A DNA stretch of 64,000 nucleotides from Achromobacter arsenitoxydans SY8. GTDB lineage: Bacteria; Pseudomonadota; Gammaproteobacteria; Burkholderiales; Burkholderiaceae_B. A program made the position numbers and the translations under genes. Each line of letters opens with the position of its first letter. Positions within the stretch are counted from its first letter, which is position 1. Positions 8,526-16,135 of this stretch are shown here, piece by piece. The stretch covers positions 62,001 through 126,000 of the forward strand of contig NZ_AGUF01000064.1 of the NCBI RefSeq assembly GCF_000236785.1, written 5' to 3'. The notes below the pieces were generated by a model, which saw only the letters and a program-made list of their open reading frames with translations, had not been told where the DNA came from and ran no database searches.

Positions 8526-9761
8526 TCAGGCGGCCGATAGTACCGCGGCCAGTTGGTCGCAGGCCCAGTCCACCTCGTCGCGAGTGACGACCAGCGGCGG
8601 AGACAGACGCACTGTGTGGCCATGCGTATCCTTGGCCAGCAAGCCGCGCGCCTGCAGGCGTTCGCACCAGAGACGGGCGCCGCCCGCGTCCGGTTCAAGC
8701 TCGATCGCCAGCATCAGGCCGCGCCCGCGCGCCTCGCGCACCGGACCGGGCAGCGCGCGCAGGCGCTCCAGGAAGTAGGCGCCCAGCGTTGCCGCGTTGT
8801 CGATCATGCCTTCCTCGGTCAGCACGCGCAGCGCGGCGCGGGCGACCGCGCAGGCCAGCGGATTGCCGCCGAAGGTGCTGCCGTGCTGCCCCGGCTGGAA
8901 CACGCCAAGCACGTCCGCGTTGGACAGCACGGCGGACACGGGATAGAAGCCGCCCGAGAGCGCCTTGCCGATAAGCGTGACGTCCGCCTCGATGCCTTCG
9001 TGTTCTTCGGCCAGCAGCTTGCCCGTGCGGCCCAGCCCGGTCTGGATCTCGTCCAGGATCAGGGTAATGCCGCGCTCGGTGCAGCGCTGGCGGACCCGGG
9101 TGAAATAGCCGGGCGGCGGCAGCACCACGCCGGCCTCGCCCTGGATGGGCTCGACCAGGAAGGCGACGGTGCGGTCGGTGATGGCAGCGTCGAAGGCATC
9201 GTAGTCGCCAAAGGGCACAATCTTGAATCCGGGCGCGAACGGGCCGTAATGGCCGTAGGCGTCGGGGTCGGTGGAAAAGCCGACAATGCCCAGCGTGCGC
9301 CCGTGGAAGTTGTTGGCGCAGACGATGATTTCGGCCTGGTTCACAGGCACGCCGCGCACCTCGTAGCCCCATTTGCGCACCGCCTTGATGGCGGTTTCCA
9401 CCGCTTCGGCGCCGCTGTTCATGGGCAGGATCTTGTGCGCCCCGGTCAGGCGGGCCAGGTCTTCATAGAAGCCCGCCATCTGGTCATGGCGGAATGCGCG
9501 TGAAGTCAGCGTGAGCTTTTGCGCCTGTTCGGTCATGGCGGCCAGGATGCGCGGATGGCAGTGTCCCTGGTTGACCGCGGAATAGGCCGACAGGCAGTCC
9601 AGGTATTTGCGGCCGTCCACGTCGTACAGCCACGCGCCGCTGCCGCGGGCGATCACCACGTCCAGCGGGTGATAGTTGTGCGCGCCCAGCTGGTCTTCGA
9701 CCTGGTCGCGGTGGCTGGCGGCGGACTGCGCGTCGGGCTGGAGGGTCGGAACCGCGCTCAT
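8526..9761 (-). CDS. rocD: Ornithine-oxo-acid aminotransferase
   Basis: A 411-residue class III PLP-dependent aminotransferase that converts ornithine and 2-oxoglutarate to glutamate semialdehyde and glutamate. OAT-specific sequence is clear: [20 protein letters not shown] and [14 protein letters not shown], then the PLP-binding [13 protein letters not shown] and the Schiff-base lysine in LIGKALSGG. The ATG at 9761 has GGGAG at ideal spacing, and the upstream in-frame ATG lacks one. It is first gene of a pair with arginase, so arginine would flow through both enzymes to proline or glutamate. No regulator gene is adjacent to it, and the nearest, IclR, faces the other way. Confidence 0.95.
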   Translation of the reverse strand: MSAVPTLQPDAQSAASHRDQVEDQLGAHNYHPLDVVIARGSGAWLYDVDGRKYLDCLSAYSAVNQGHCHPRILAAMTEQAQKLTLTSRAFRHDQMAGFYEDLARLTGAHKILPMNSGAEAVETAIKAVRKWGYEVRGVPVNQAEIIVCANNFHGRTLGIVGFSTDPDAYGHYGPFAPGFKIVPFGDYDAFDAAITDRTVAFLVEPIQGEAGVVLPPPGYFTRVRQRCTERGITLILDEIQTGLGRTGKLLAEEHEGIEADVTLIGKALSGGFYPVSAVLSNADVLGVFQPGQHGSTFGGNPLACAVARAALRVLTEEGMIDNAATLGAYFLERLRALPGPVREARGRGLMLAIELEPDAGGARLWCERLQARGLLAKDTHGHTVRLSPPLVVTRDEVDWACDQLAAVLSAA

Positions 9762-9881
9762 GAGCGTCTCCCTAGGGCGTATTGCAGCCATCTTAGCGCC
9801 GCCGGCGGGCATTGGCATTGCCATTGCGTGACAAAGGCCTTTCGGGGCCGGCCTGCCGGGCTGCGGCACAATAGCGCCTGT

Positions 9882-9899
9882 GCCGGGCGGTCGCCCGGC
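9882..9899 (+). other. GC-rich hairpin in the leader of the MetQ-like gene
   Basis: GCCGGGC (9882-9888), tetraloop GGTC and GCCCGGC (9893-9899) form a perfect 7-bp stem 23 bases before the start codon. A CACAAT -10-like hexamer lies at 9867-9872, so the hairpin would sit at the 5' end of the mRNA. It has no U-tract and is not a terminator; an mRNA-stabilising role is possible. Confidence 0.35.
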
Positions 9900-9922
9900 G
9901 TCCCGACCTTCTGGATGGCCTC

Positions 9923-10744
9923 ATGCTTTTGCACCAATTGCTTTTGAAACTGACGCGCGGCGCGGCCGTGGTCGCGCTGGGGCTGGCCGCCAGCGCCAAT
10001 GCGGTTGCGCAGGACAAGCCGCTGCGGATCGGCGTGATTCCCAGCGTCGCCAACGAGGCCACCGAACTGGCAATCGCCCAGGCGAAGAAAGAAGGGCTGG
10101 ACGTCAAACTGGTGGAGTTCAACGATTGGGTGCTGCCCAACATCGCCGTGGCCGACGGTTCGGTGGACGCCAACTTCTTCCAGCACGAACCCTTTCTGGA
10201 GCTGTTCAACCAGCGCCGCGGGGCCAACCTCAAGCCCATTGCCTATGGCTATTCCACGACCATCGGCTTGTTCTCGAAGAAACTGAAGAAGGGCGATGCG
10301 GTGCCGGACGGCGCCACCATCGCCGTGCCGAATGATCCGGTGAACACCGGCCGGGCCCTGCTGTTGCTGGAGTCCATGGGGCTGATCAAGCTCAAGCCGG
10401 GCGTGGCGCACCAGGCGACCCTGCAGGACGTGGTGGCCAATCCCAAGAATCTGAAGTTCGTGCAGATCGAAGGCTCGCAGTCGGCGCGCACGTTCGACGA
10501 CGTGACGGCGTCGGTGACGTATACGACCTTCGCCAAGCAGGCGGGCTTGAACGAAAAGGACGGGCTGGCGTTCGACAATACCGATCCGGACAGCATCCGC
10601 CGCTACGCCATCCGCTGGGTGGCCAAGCCCGAGAACGCGCAGGATCCGCGCCTGTTGAAGTTCATTTCCATCTACCAGAACTCGCCGGAAGTGAAGAGCA
10701 CGCTCAAGCGGCTCTACGGCGACCTGATCTCCTTCCCCTGGTAG
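9923..10744 (+). CDS. MetQ/NlpA-family periplasmic binding protein
   Basis: A 273-residue substrate-binding protein of the methionine uptake (MUT) class. Residues 1 to about 29 are a Sec signal peptide ending AVA before QDKPLRIGV. Unlike most NlpA/MetQ proteins there is no lipobox cysteine, so it should be soluble in the periplasm. Family motifs are FNDWVLPN, DANFFQHEPFL and the DPVNTGRALLLL segment. No metN or metI homologue lies nearby, so it must work with a transporter encoded elsewhere. Methionine or a related compound is the family ligand; specificity is not proven here. Confidence 0.9.
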   Translation: MLLHQLLLKLTRGAAVVALGLAASANAVAQDKPLRIGVIPSVANEATELAIAQAKKEGLDVKLVEFNDWVLPNIAVADGSVDANFFQHEPFLELFNQRRGANLKPIAYGYSTTIGLFSKKLKKGDAVPDGATIAVPNDPVNTGRALLLLESMGLIKLKPGVAHQATLQDVVANPKNLKFVQIEGSQSARTFDDVTASVTYTTFAKQAGLNEKDGLAFDNTDPDSIRRYAIRWVAKPENAQDPRLLKFISIYQNSPEVKSTLKRLYGDLISFPW

Positions 10745-10755
10745 ATCGGGCTTGA

Positions 10756-11943
10756 TCAGGCGGTTGCGCGCGCGGCCGCCTTGCGGGCGCCGTTCAGGCG
10801 CCATTGCAGCCCCAGCGCGGCCGCGGCAAGCAGCGCCGCGGCGCACAGTCCCAGCGCCTCGAAGCCTGCGTGCGTGTACAGCGTGCCGGCGATTGCGGTG
10901 CCCAGGCTGGCGCCCAGGTAGGTGGTGCAGGTGTTCAGGCCCAGCACGGCGCCGCGTTCCTCGGGACGCGCGCGCGACAGCAGCAGGACGAGCAGGTTCA
11001 GGCTTAACTGCGACGCTGCGCCCCAGACGACCGCAATACCCAGCACCGCCGCCAGCGCATGCGCGGCCGGCAGCAATCCCAGATAGACCAGCGCGATCAC
11101 GCCCAGCGCCAGCGGCAGCGCGCGGCGCGGACCCAGCCGTTCGACCAGCGGCGCGCCCAGCAATCCCGCCAGCAGAAAGCCCGCGCCATAGGCGAATGCG
11201 ATGAAGCCCACCTTGCCGGCCGACAGCGCCAGCAGGGTGCGGACATGGTCGGCCAGGAATGCGTAGACGCCGTAGAAGGCCGATGAGAAGGCCAGGCAGC
11301 CCAGCAGCAGCGCGGGCACGTCGCGATACGACAGCGGCGCCAGCAGGCGCGACAGGCGCAGCGGCTGGGGATTGGCGGCGCGGCGTTCAGGCAGTTTGCG
11401 CAGGCCCAGCACGGCGATCAGCGCGCACAGCGCCAGCGCGCCATAGGTGGCGCGCCAGCCCACGGCATCGGAGATCAGTGCCGACAGCGGCACGCCGGCG
11501 ACCAGCGACACGGACCAGCCGGCGATGACGCGGCCCAGCGTGCGGGCCTCCTGGCCGGGGGCGGCGATGAGCGAGGCGGAACCGTAGGCGGCCGGCAGGA
11601 TGACGCCGGCGGCGGCGCCGGCCAGGCCTTGCGCCAGCGTCAGCACGATCCAGTGCGGTGCGCAGGCCGACAGGATCAGCGCGGCGATCAGAGCGGCCAT
11701 CGCGCCCAGCAAAGAACGGCGGATGCCGATGCGGTCGATCCGCGCCGCCAGGAAGAACGCGCTGGCGGCCGTGGCGGCGCCGTAGGCCGAGATGGCGGTG
11801 CTGATGGTCAGGGGCGACGTCGAAAACGAATGGGCGACGTCGCTCAGGATGGGGCTGAGGGCCAGCCCGTTCGAGCCGACGACGCTCACGGCGAACATCA
11901 GGGCGGGGACTGGCGAGGATTTTGGGGTGCTGCGGTGCGACAT
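10756..11943 (-). CDS. MFS transporter
   Basis: A 395-residue polytopic inner-membrane protein with about twelve helices. The MFS loop 2-3 motif is visible as AARIDRIGIRRSLL, and its repeat in the second half as APLVERLGPRRALPLAL. The ATG start has no clear ribosome site. It is divergent from an Lrp-family regulator across an 82-base AT-rich region with a strong inverted repeat, a layout typical of amino-acid exporters controlled by Lrp-type sensors. Drug or amino-acid efflux is inferred from this context only. Confidence 0.88.
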   Translation of the reverse strand: MSHRSTPKSSPVPALMFAVSVVGSNGLALSPILSDVAHSFSTSPLTISTAISAYGAATAASAFFLAARIDRIGIRRSLLGAMAALIAALILSACAPHWIVLTLAQGLAGAAAGVILPAAYGSASLIAAPGQEARTLGRVIAGWSVSLVAGVPLSALISDAVGWRATYGALALCALIAVLGLRKLPERRAANPQPLRLSRLLAPLSYRDVPALLLGCLAFSSAFYGVYAFLADHVRTLLALSAGKVGFIAFAYGAGFLLAGLLGAPLVERLGPRRALPLALGVIALVYLGLLPAAHALAAVLGIAVVWGAASQLSLNLLVLLLSRARPEERGAVLGLNTCTTYLGASLGTAIAGTLYTHAGFEALGLCAAALLAAAALGLQWRLNGARKAAARATA

Positions 11944-11950
11944 CCGCGAA

Positions 11951-12002
11951 TTTTATTGGAATAAAATAAGGGTTTACGCCGATAATTCCTTATTCCATAA
12001 AA
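11951..12002. promoter_or_regulatory. Inverted repeat between MFS and Lrp genes, candidate operator
   Basis: TTTTATTGGAATAA (11951-11964) and TTATTCCATAAAA (11990-12002) are inverted copies differing by one inserted base. The surrounding AT content is far above its neighbours. The repeat sits in the only intergenic space of the divergent pair, so it is the likely binding site of the Lrp-type regulator and would cover both promoters. Confidence 0.6.
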
Positions 12003-12025
12003 GTTCGAATGCCATTAGGCAGAAC

Positions 12026-12490
12026 ATGATTCCAATGTCAGACCTGGACGACCGCGACCGAAAATTATTAACGCTGCTGGCCGACGATGCATCGCCCAGC
12101 TATGCGGAACTGGGCAAGCTGCTGAACCTGTCGGCCCCCGCAGTGCATGAACGGGTCAAACGCCTCAAGCGCGACGGCCTGATCAAGGGCATCGCGGCCA
12201 AGCTGGACGGCGCAAAGATCGGCCGGCCGCTGCTGGCCTTCGTGCACGTGGACACCAACAACTGGACCATCACGCAGCAGGTGCTCGGGCTGGCCGAACT
12301 GACCGAAGTCGAAGAAATCCACACCATCACGGGCAAGAGCGCGATGCTGCTCAAGGTGCGCGTGCGCGACACGCAGGCGCTGGAACTGCTGCTGGCCCGC
12401 ATCCATCAGATCGAAGGCATCACCAACACCACCAGCGACATCGCCCTGACCAGCTACCTTGAGCGCGGGCCGCTGCCCGAGGACGCCTGA
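12026..12490 (+). CDS. Lrp/AsnC-family transcriptional regulator
   Basis: A 154-residue protein with an N-terminal helix-turn-helix (residues about 5-65: DRDRKLLTLLADDASPSY, then NLSAPAVHERVKRLKRDGLI) and a C-terminal RAM ligand-binding domain (about 70-150). The ATG at 12026 is favoured by AGGCAGA just upstream; a second ATG three codons later is possible. Lrp-type proteins bind amino acids and form octamers or dimers. Divergence from the MFS gene and the shared inverted repeat suggest it controls that transporter and itself. Confidence 0.9.
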   Translation: MIPMSDLDDRDRKLLTLLADDASPSYAELGKLLNLSAPAVHERVKRLKRDGLIKGIAAKLDGAKIGRPLLAFVHVDTNNWTITQQVLGLAELTEVEEIHTITGKSAMLLKVRVRDTQALELLLARIHQIEGITNTTSDIALTSYLERGPLPEDA

Positions 12491-12502
12491 ACCCCTGAGG
12501 GT

Positions 12503-13672
12503 TCAGCGCGCGGGGGCGGCGCGCAGCCGCAGGCGCGTGATCTCGGATGGCGCCCACAGGCGCTTGGGCGGCCCCCAGTAGCCGGTGCCGCGGCTGGTGT
12601 AGACCCACATCCTGCCCAGCCGATGCAGCCCGGCAGTGAAGGGCTGCTGGAAGCGCACGAAGAAGCCCCACGGGAAGAACTGCCCGCCGTGCGTATGGCC
12701 GGACAGCTGCAGGGTGTAGCCCAGCGGCTCCGCAGCGGCCGCGCTGCGCGGCTGGTGGGCCAGCAGGATGCGGGGGAATGCATCGGCAGGGGCGCCGGAC
12801 AGTGCGGCCTTGGGGTTGCTGCGCTGCTGCGGATCGAACGATCCGGCGCTGTAGTCGGTGACGCCCGCCACGACCATGGGCAGGCCCGAGGGGTGGATGA
12901 GCGCATGCTCGTTCATCAGCACGCGCAGCCCCATGCGCCGGAACTCGGCCACCCAGGGCGCGGCGCCCGAATAATATTCATGGTTGCCGGTGACGAGGTA
13001 CACGCCGTAGGGCGCGCGCAACTGGCCCAGCGGGCTGGCCTGCGCGGCAAGCTGCTCGACGCTGCCGTCCACCACATCGCCGGTGATGGCCACCATGTCG
13101 GGAAGCTGTTCATTCACGGCGTCCACGATGGCCTGCACATACCGTTTCTTGATTGTCGGGCCGACGTGGATGTCGCTGATCTGCACGATGGTGAAGCCAT
13201 CCAGATCCTTCGGCAGCCCGGCGATCGGCACGTCCACATCCACCACCCGCGCAAGGCGCCTGGCGTTGTAGAACCCGGCCAGCGATCCCGCCAGGGACAA
13301 GCCCGCGACAGCCCATGCGCTGACGTTGCGCAGCATGGTCCATGGCAGCGCCGCGCCGATGGCGAGATTGGCCAGCCACACCGCGAGCAGCAGCGCGTCG
13401 CGCAGCGCGGTCAGCACGAACAGGGAAGAGAACAGCCCCATCGCCAGCAGGCCGACCCAGGCGATGCGGTCGCCCCACGGCGGGTGGACGGACGAGCGCG
13501 CCAGCATGCCCAGCGGAATCAGCACGCAGGACAGCACCAGCGCAAGAATGGCGGCGGCCGTGCCTTCGCCGCCAAGCAGCAGGTCGGGAATCAGGCGGGC
13601 GCCCACATAGACGTGGGCCAGAGCGCCCAGGGTCAGGAAGCGCAGGAAGAAAGAAGATTGGCGTAGGGACAC
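12503..13672 (-). CDS. Membrane-anchored metallophosphoesterase
   Basis: A 389-residue protein from a GTG start. The first about 150 residues contain four predicted membrane helices. The rest is a calcineurin-like metallophosphoesterase with every metal motif present: ISDIHVG, ITGDVVDG, TGNHEYY, LLAHQPRS and the closing SGHTHGGQ. This arrangement matches the YaeI-like branch, some members of which act on lipid-linked phosphates such as UDP-diacylglucosamine. The active domain should face the side following the fourth helix. No strong ribosome site is visible. Substrate is unknown. Confidence 0.88.
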   Translation of the reverse strand: MSLRQSSFFLRFLTLGALAHVYVGARLIPDLLLGGEGTAAAILALVLSCVLIPLGMLARSSVHPPWGDRIAWVGLLAMGLFSSLFVLTALRDALLLAVWLANLAIGAALPWTMLRNVSAWAVAGLSLAGSLAGFYNARRLARVVDVDVPIAGLPKDLDGFTIVQISDIHVGPTIKKRYVQAIVDAVNEQLPDMVAITGDVVDGSVEQLAAQASPLGQLRAPYGVYLVTGNHEYYSGAAPWVAEFRRMGLRVLMNEHALIHPSGLPMVVAGVTDYSAGSFDPQQRSNPKAALSGAPADAFPRILLAHQPRSAAAAEPLGYTLQLSGHTHGGQFFPWGFFVRFQQPFTAGLHRLGRMWVYTSRGTGYWGPPKRLWAPSEITRLRLRAAPAR

Positions 13673-13774
13673 GGTCGGGCGGGGACGCGCGTGGCCGCGA
13701 GGCCAGGCGCGCGGGTAGCAAGGGAACCGCCATTCTATGCGGCCCTCGGCCCGCGCGGCGCGCAGGACGCCGGG

Positions 13775-14995
13775 TCAGGCCGGCAGATCGCCCGCGCGGC
13801 AGATCAGGCTGGCGTCCATCTCGCGCAGCCGGTTGATGCCCAGCATCGCCATGTTGCGGTCCACTTCGGCGCGCAAGAGGCCAATGGCGTGTTCGACGCC
13901 GGCCTGGCCGCCTACCGCCGCCGCATAGTTGAACGGGCGTCCCACGAAGACGCAGCGCGCGCCCAGCGCCAGGGCCTTGAGCACGTCGCCGCCGCGCCGC
14001 ACGCCGCTGTCCATCATCACCGTCATGTCGCCGGCCTGCGCGACGACGCCAGGCAATGCGCGCAGCGGCGAGATGGCGCCGTCGAGCTGGCGCGCGCCGT
14101 GGTTGGAGACGATGACGCCGTCGGCGCCGTGCTGGCGCGCCAGCGCCGCGTCGCGCGGATGCAGGATGCCCTTGATCACCAGGTTGCCGGGCCATTGACG
14201 GCGGATCCGCGCCACGTGTTCCCAGCTCAGGTGGTCGCGGGCCGTGAAGTCGCGCAGCACGGAGGCCGACACGATGGGCGCGCCGCGCGTGGCGAAGGAG
14301 TTCTCGAAGTGCGGCATGCCGTGGGCCAGCAGCGTGCGCAGGAACGTGCCGGCCAGCCAGCGCGGGCGCGCCAGTCCGTCCAGGGCCAGGCGCAGGCTGG
14401 GCTTGAGCGGCGTGGAAAAGCCGGTGCGCACGTTGTTCTCGCGGTTGGCGGACACGGGGATGTCGACGGTCAGCACCAGGGTCTCGTAGCCGGCGCGGCG
14501 GGCGCGCTCGACCAGGGCGTCGATCTTGGCGGGGTCGCCGGGCAGGTAGGCCTGGAACCAGGTGCCGGGCGCCTCGGCGATGACCTCTTCAAGCGGGATC
14601 AGCGAGGTGCCGCTGAGGATGGCGGGAATGTTCTGCGCGCGCGCGGCGCGGGCCTGCACGATATCGCCGCGGTAGGCCGACAGCGCGCTGATGCCCATCG
14701 GCGCGATGCCAAAGGGCGACGCGTAGGCGCGGCCGAAGATTTCGGTCTGCTGCGTGCGGCCGGAGACGTCCACCAGCACCCGCGGCGTGAATGCGTACTG
14801 GGCAAAGGCTTCGCGGTTGCCGCGCAAGGACTGGTTGTCCTCCGCCGCGCCGGCGATGTAGCCGAAGATCGGACGCGGCAGGCGCCGCTGCGCCGCGGCT
14901 TCGAAGTCGTCCAGGGACAGCATGCGCGCGAGCGAGCGCGGCGTGGGGCAAGCGGCGGCGCGGGCGCTGGCGGCGGGCAGGGCGGTGGATGTCAT
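13775..14995 (-). CDS. FMN-dependent alpha-hydroxy-acid oxidase/dehydrogenase
   Basis: A 406-residue TIM-barrel flavoenzyme of the lactate dehydrogenase LldD / mandelate dehydrogenase family. Visible are the N-terminal IFGYIAGAAEDNQSLRGN, the FMN strand FGIAPMGISALSAYRG, the catalytic SNHGARQLDG segment with the His and Arg of the active site, and the phosphate-binding DSGVRRGGDVLKALALGA. The barrel looks complete, and the length is slightly longer than usual because of an N-terminal extension rich in alanine. It would oxidise an L-2-hydroxy acid and pass electrons to quinone or oxygen. No lactate permease or regulator is adjacent, so the substrate stays open. Confidence 0.88.
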   Translation of the reverse strand: MTSTALPAASARAAACPTPRSLARMLSLDDFEAAAQRRLPRPIFGYIAGAAEDNQSLRGNREAFAQYAFTPRVLVDVSGRTQQTEIFGRAYASPFGIAPMGISALSAYRGDIVQARAARAQNIPAILSGTSLIPLEEVIAEAPGTWFQAYLPGDPAKIDALVERARRAGYETLVLTVDIPVSANRENNVRTGFSTPLKPSLRLALDGLARPRWLAGTFLRTLLAHGMPHFENSFATRGAPIVSASVLRDFTARDHLSWEHVARIRRQWPGNLVIKGILHPRDAALARQHGADGVIVSNHGARQLDGAISPLRALPGVVAQAGDMTVMMDSGVRRGGDVLKALALGARCVFVGRPFNYAAAVGGQAGVEHAIGLLRAEVDRNMAMLGINRLREMDASLICRAGDLPA

Positions 14996-15130
14996 GGCGG
15001 GCCGGAAAAAGCCCGTAATCTAGCAACGCCGATTTAACGCATAAAGCGAATAAATGGAGAATGGGTTCTTCGCTTTTGGCGAAGGAGGGCAGACGGTCTT
15101 GAAATCTCAGCCGCCCGCCCCGCCGAGCTT

Positions 15131-16000
15131 TCAGCGCTGGACGGGCAGCGCCAGCAGCTCGCCCATGCGCACCGGGCCGCGCACGGACGGCGTGTCGGCC
15201 CAGCGGATGCTGTCCGGGCCGAACAGCACGATGGCGGTGGAACCCAGCTTGAAGCGGCCCATTTCCGCGCCTTTTTCCAGATGGATGGGCGCGCGCGCGG
15301 CCGTGTCGTAGCGGACCGATTTCACGCGGCGCTTGTACGGCGTTACCAGGCCGGCCCAGATGGTTTCGATCGAGGCCACGATCATGGCGCCGACCAGCAC
15401 GACGGCCATGGGGCCGTGTTCGGTGTCGAAGATGCAGACCACGCGTTCGTTGCGGGCGAACAGGCGCGGCACGTTGCGCGCGGTCAGGGGGTTGACCGAG
15501 AACAGGCGGCCGGGCACGTGGATCATTTCGCGCAGCGTGCCGGCGGCGGGCATGTGGACGCGGTGATAGTCCTTGGGCGACAGGTAGACAGTGGCGAACT
15601 GGCCGTTCTGGAAGGGCGCGGCGCGTTCGGTGTCGCCGCCCAGCAGGTCGACCAGGCCATAGCTGTGGCCCTTGGCCTGGAAGATGCGGCCCTGTTCGAT
15701 CGCGCCCATCTGGCTGATGGCGCCGTCGGCGGGGCACAGGACCGAGCTGGGCTCGTCGTCCAGCGGACGCGCGCCGTCTTTCAGCGCGCGGGTGAAGAAG
15801 TCATTGAAACAGTCGTAGGCCAGCGGATCTTCCTGCAGGGCCTCGCTCATGTCGACGCCGTACTTGCGCACGAAGCGCGAGATCATCCAGTTCTTGACCG
15901 CGGGTTCGCGGCAGTCGGATGCGTATCCGAAGAACCGCGACACCAGGTGGTGGGGCGCAAGATACTGGCTGGCAAGAAATAGTTGGTCTTTGATCGGCAT
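15131..16000 (-). CDS. psd: Phosphatidylserine decarboxylase proenzyme
   Basis: A 289-residue enzyme that makes phosphatidylethanolamine from phosphatidylserine at the inner membrane. The proenzyme self-cleaves at the LGST motif; here [10 protein letters not shown] puts the cleavage between G253 and S254, and Ser254 becomes the pyruvoyl group of the alpha chain. Other family segments are [19 protein letters not shown] and [12 protein letters not shown]. The ATG at 16000 gives the characteristic N-terminus [19 protein letters not shown] terminator hairpin ends only 11 bases upstream of this start, so its mRNA must read through it. The gene is downstream of the ABC-F gene on the same strand. 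Confidence 0.96.
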   Translation of the reverse strand: MPIKDQLFLASQYLAPHHLVSRFFGYASDCREPAVKNWMISRFVRKYGVDMSEALQEDPLAYDCFNDFFTRALKDGARPLDDEPSSVLCPADGAISQMGAIEQGRIFQAKGHSYGLVDLLGGDTERAAPFQNGQFATVYLSPKDYHRVHMPAAGTLREMIHVPGRLFSVNPLTARNVPRLFARNERVVCIFDTEHGPMAVVLVGAMIVASIETIWAGLVTPYKRRVKSVRYDTAARAPIHLEKGAEMGRFKLGSTAIVLFGPDSIRWADTPSVRGPVRMGELLALPVQR

Positions 16001-16011
16001 CTACGAGCGCT

Positions 16012-16040
16012 AAAAAACGCGTCCCGCGTGCAGCGGGACG
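16012..16040 (-). terminator. Rho-independent terminator between abc-F gene and psd
   Basis: On the minus strand CGTCCCGC, loop TGCAC and GCGGGACG form a perfect 8-bp stem (16020-16040), followed after CG by six T residues (16017-16012). It terminates the ABC-F transcript. Because it ends 11 bases before the psd start codon it also lies in the psd leader and could act as an attenuator. Confidence 0.8.
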
Positions 16041-16095
16041 TGGTTGGAGGTTGCCGCGCAGGCCCGGATGACCCCGGCTGCGTGCAATTCGCGGG

Positions 16096-16101
16096 ATTGT
16101 A
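16096..16101 (-). promoter_or_regulatory. Candidate -10 element upstream of psd
   Basis: TACAAT on the minus strand, a 5/6 match to the sigma-70 -10, lies between the ABC-F stop and the psd terminator hairpin. No good -35 is visible at 16-18 bases. If used, the transcript would start near 16089 and meet the hairpin before psd. Confidence 0.4.
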
Positions 16102-16135
16102 ACGCGTCCTGTCTGGAACTGGCGCGTAAAAACGC

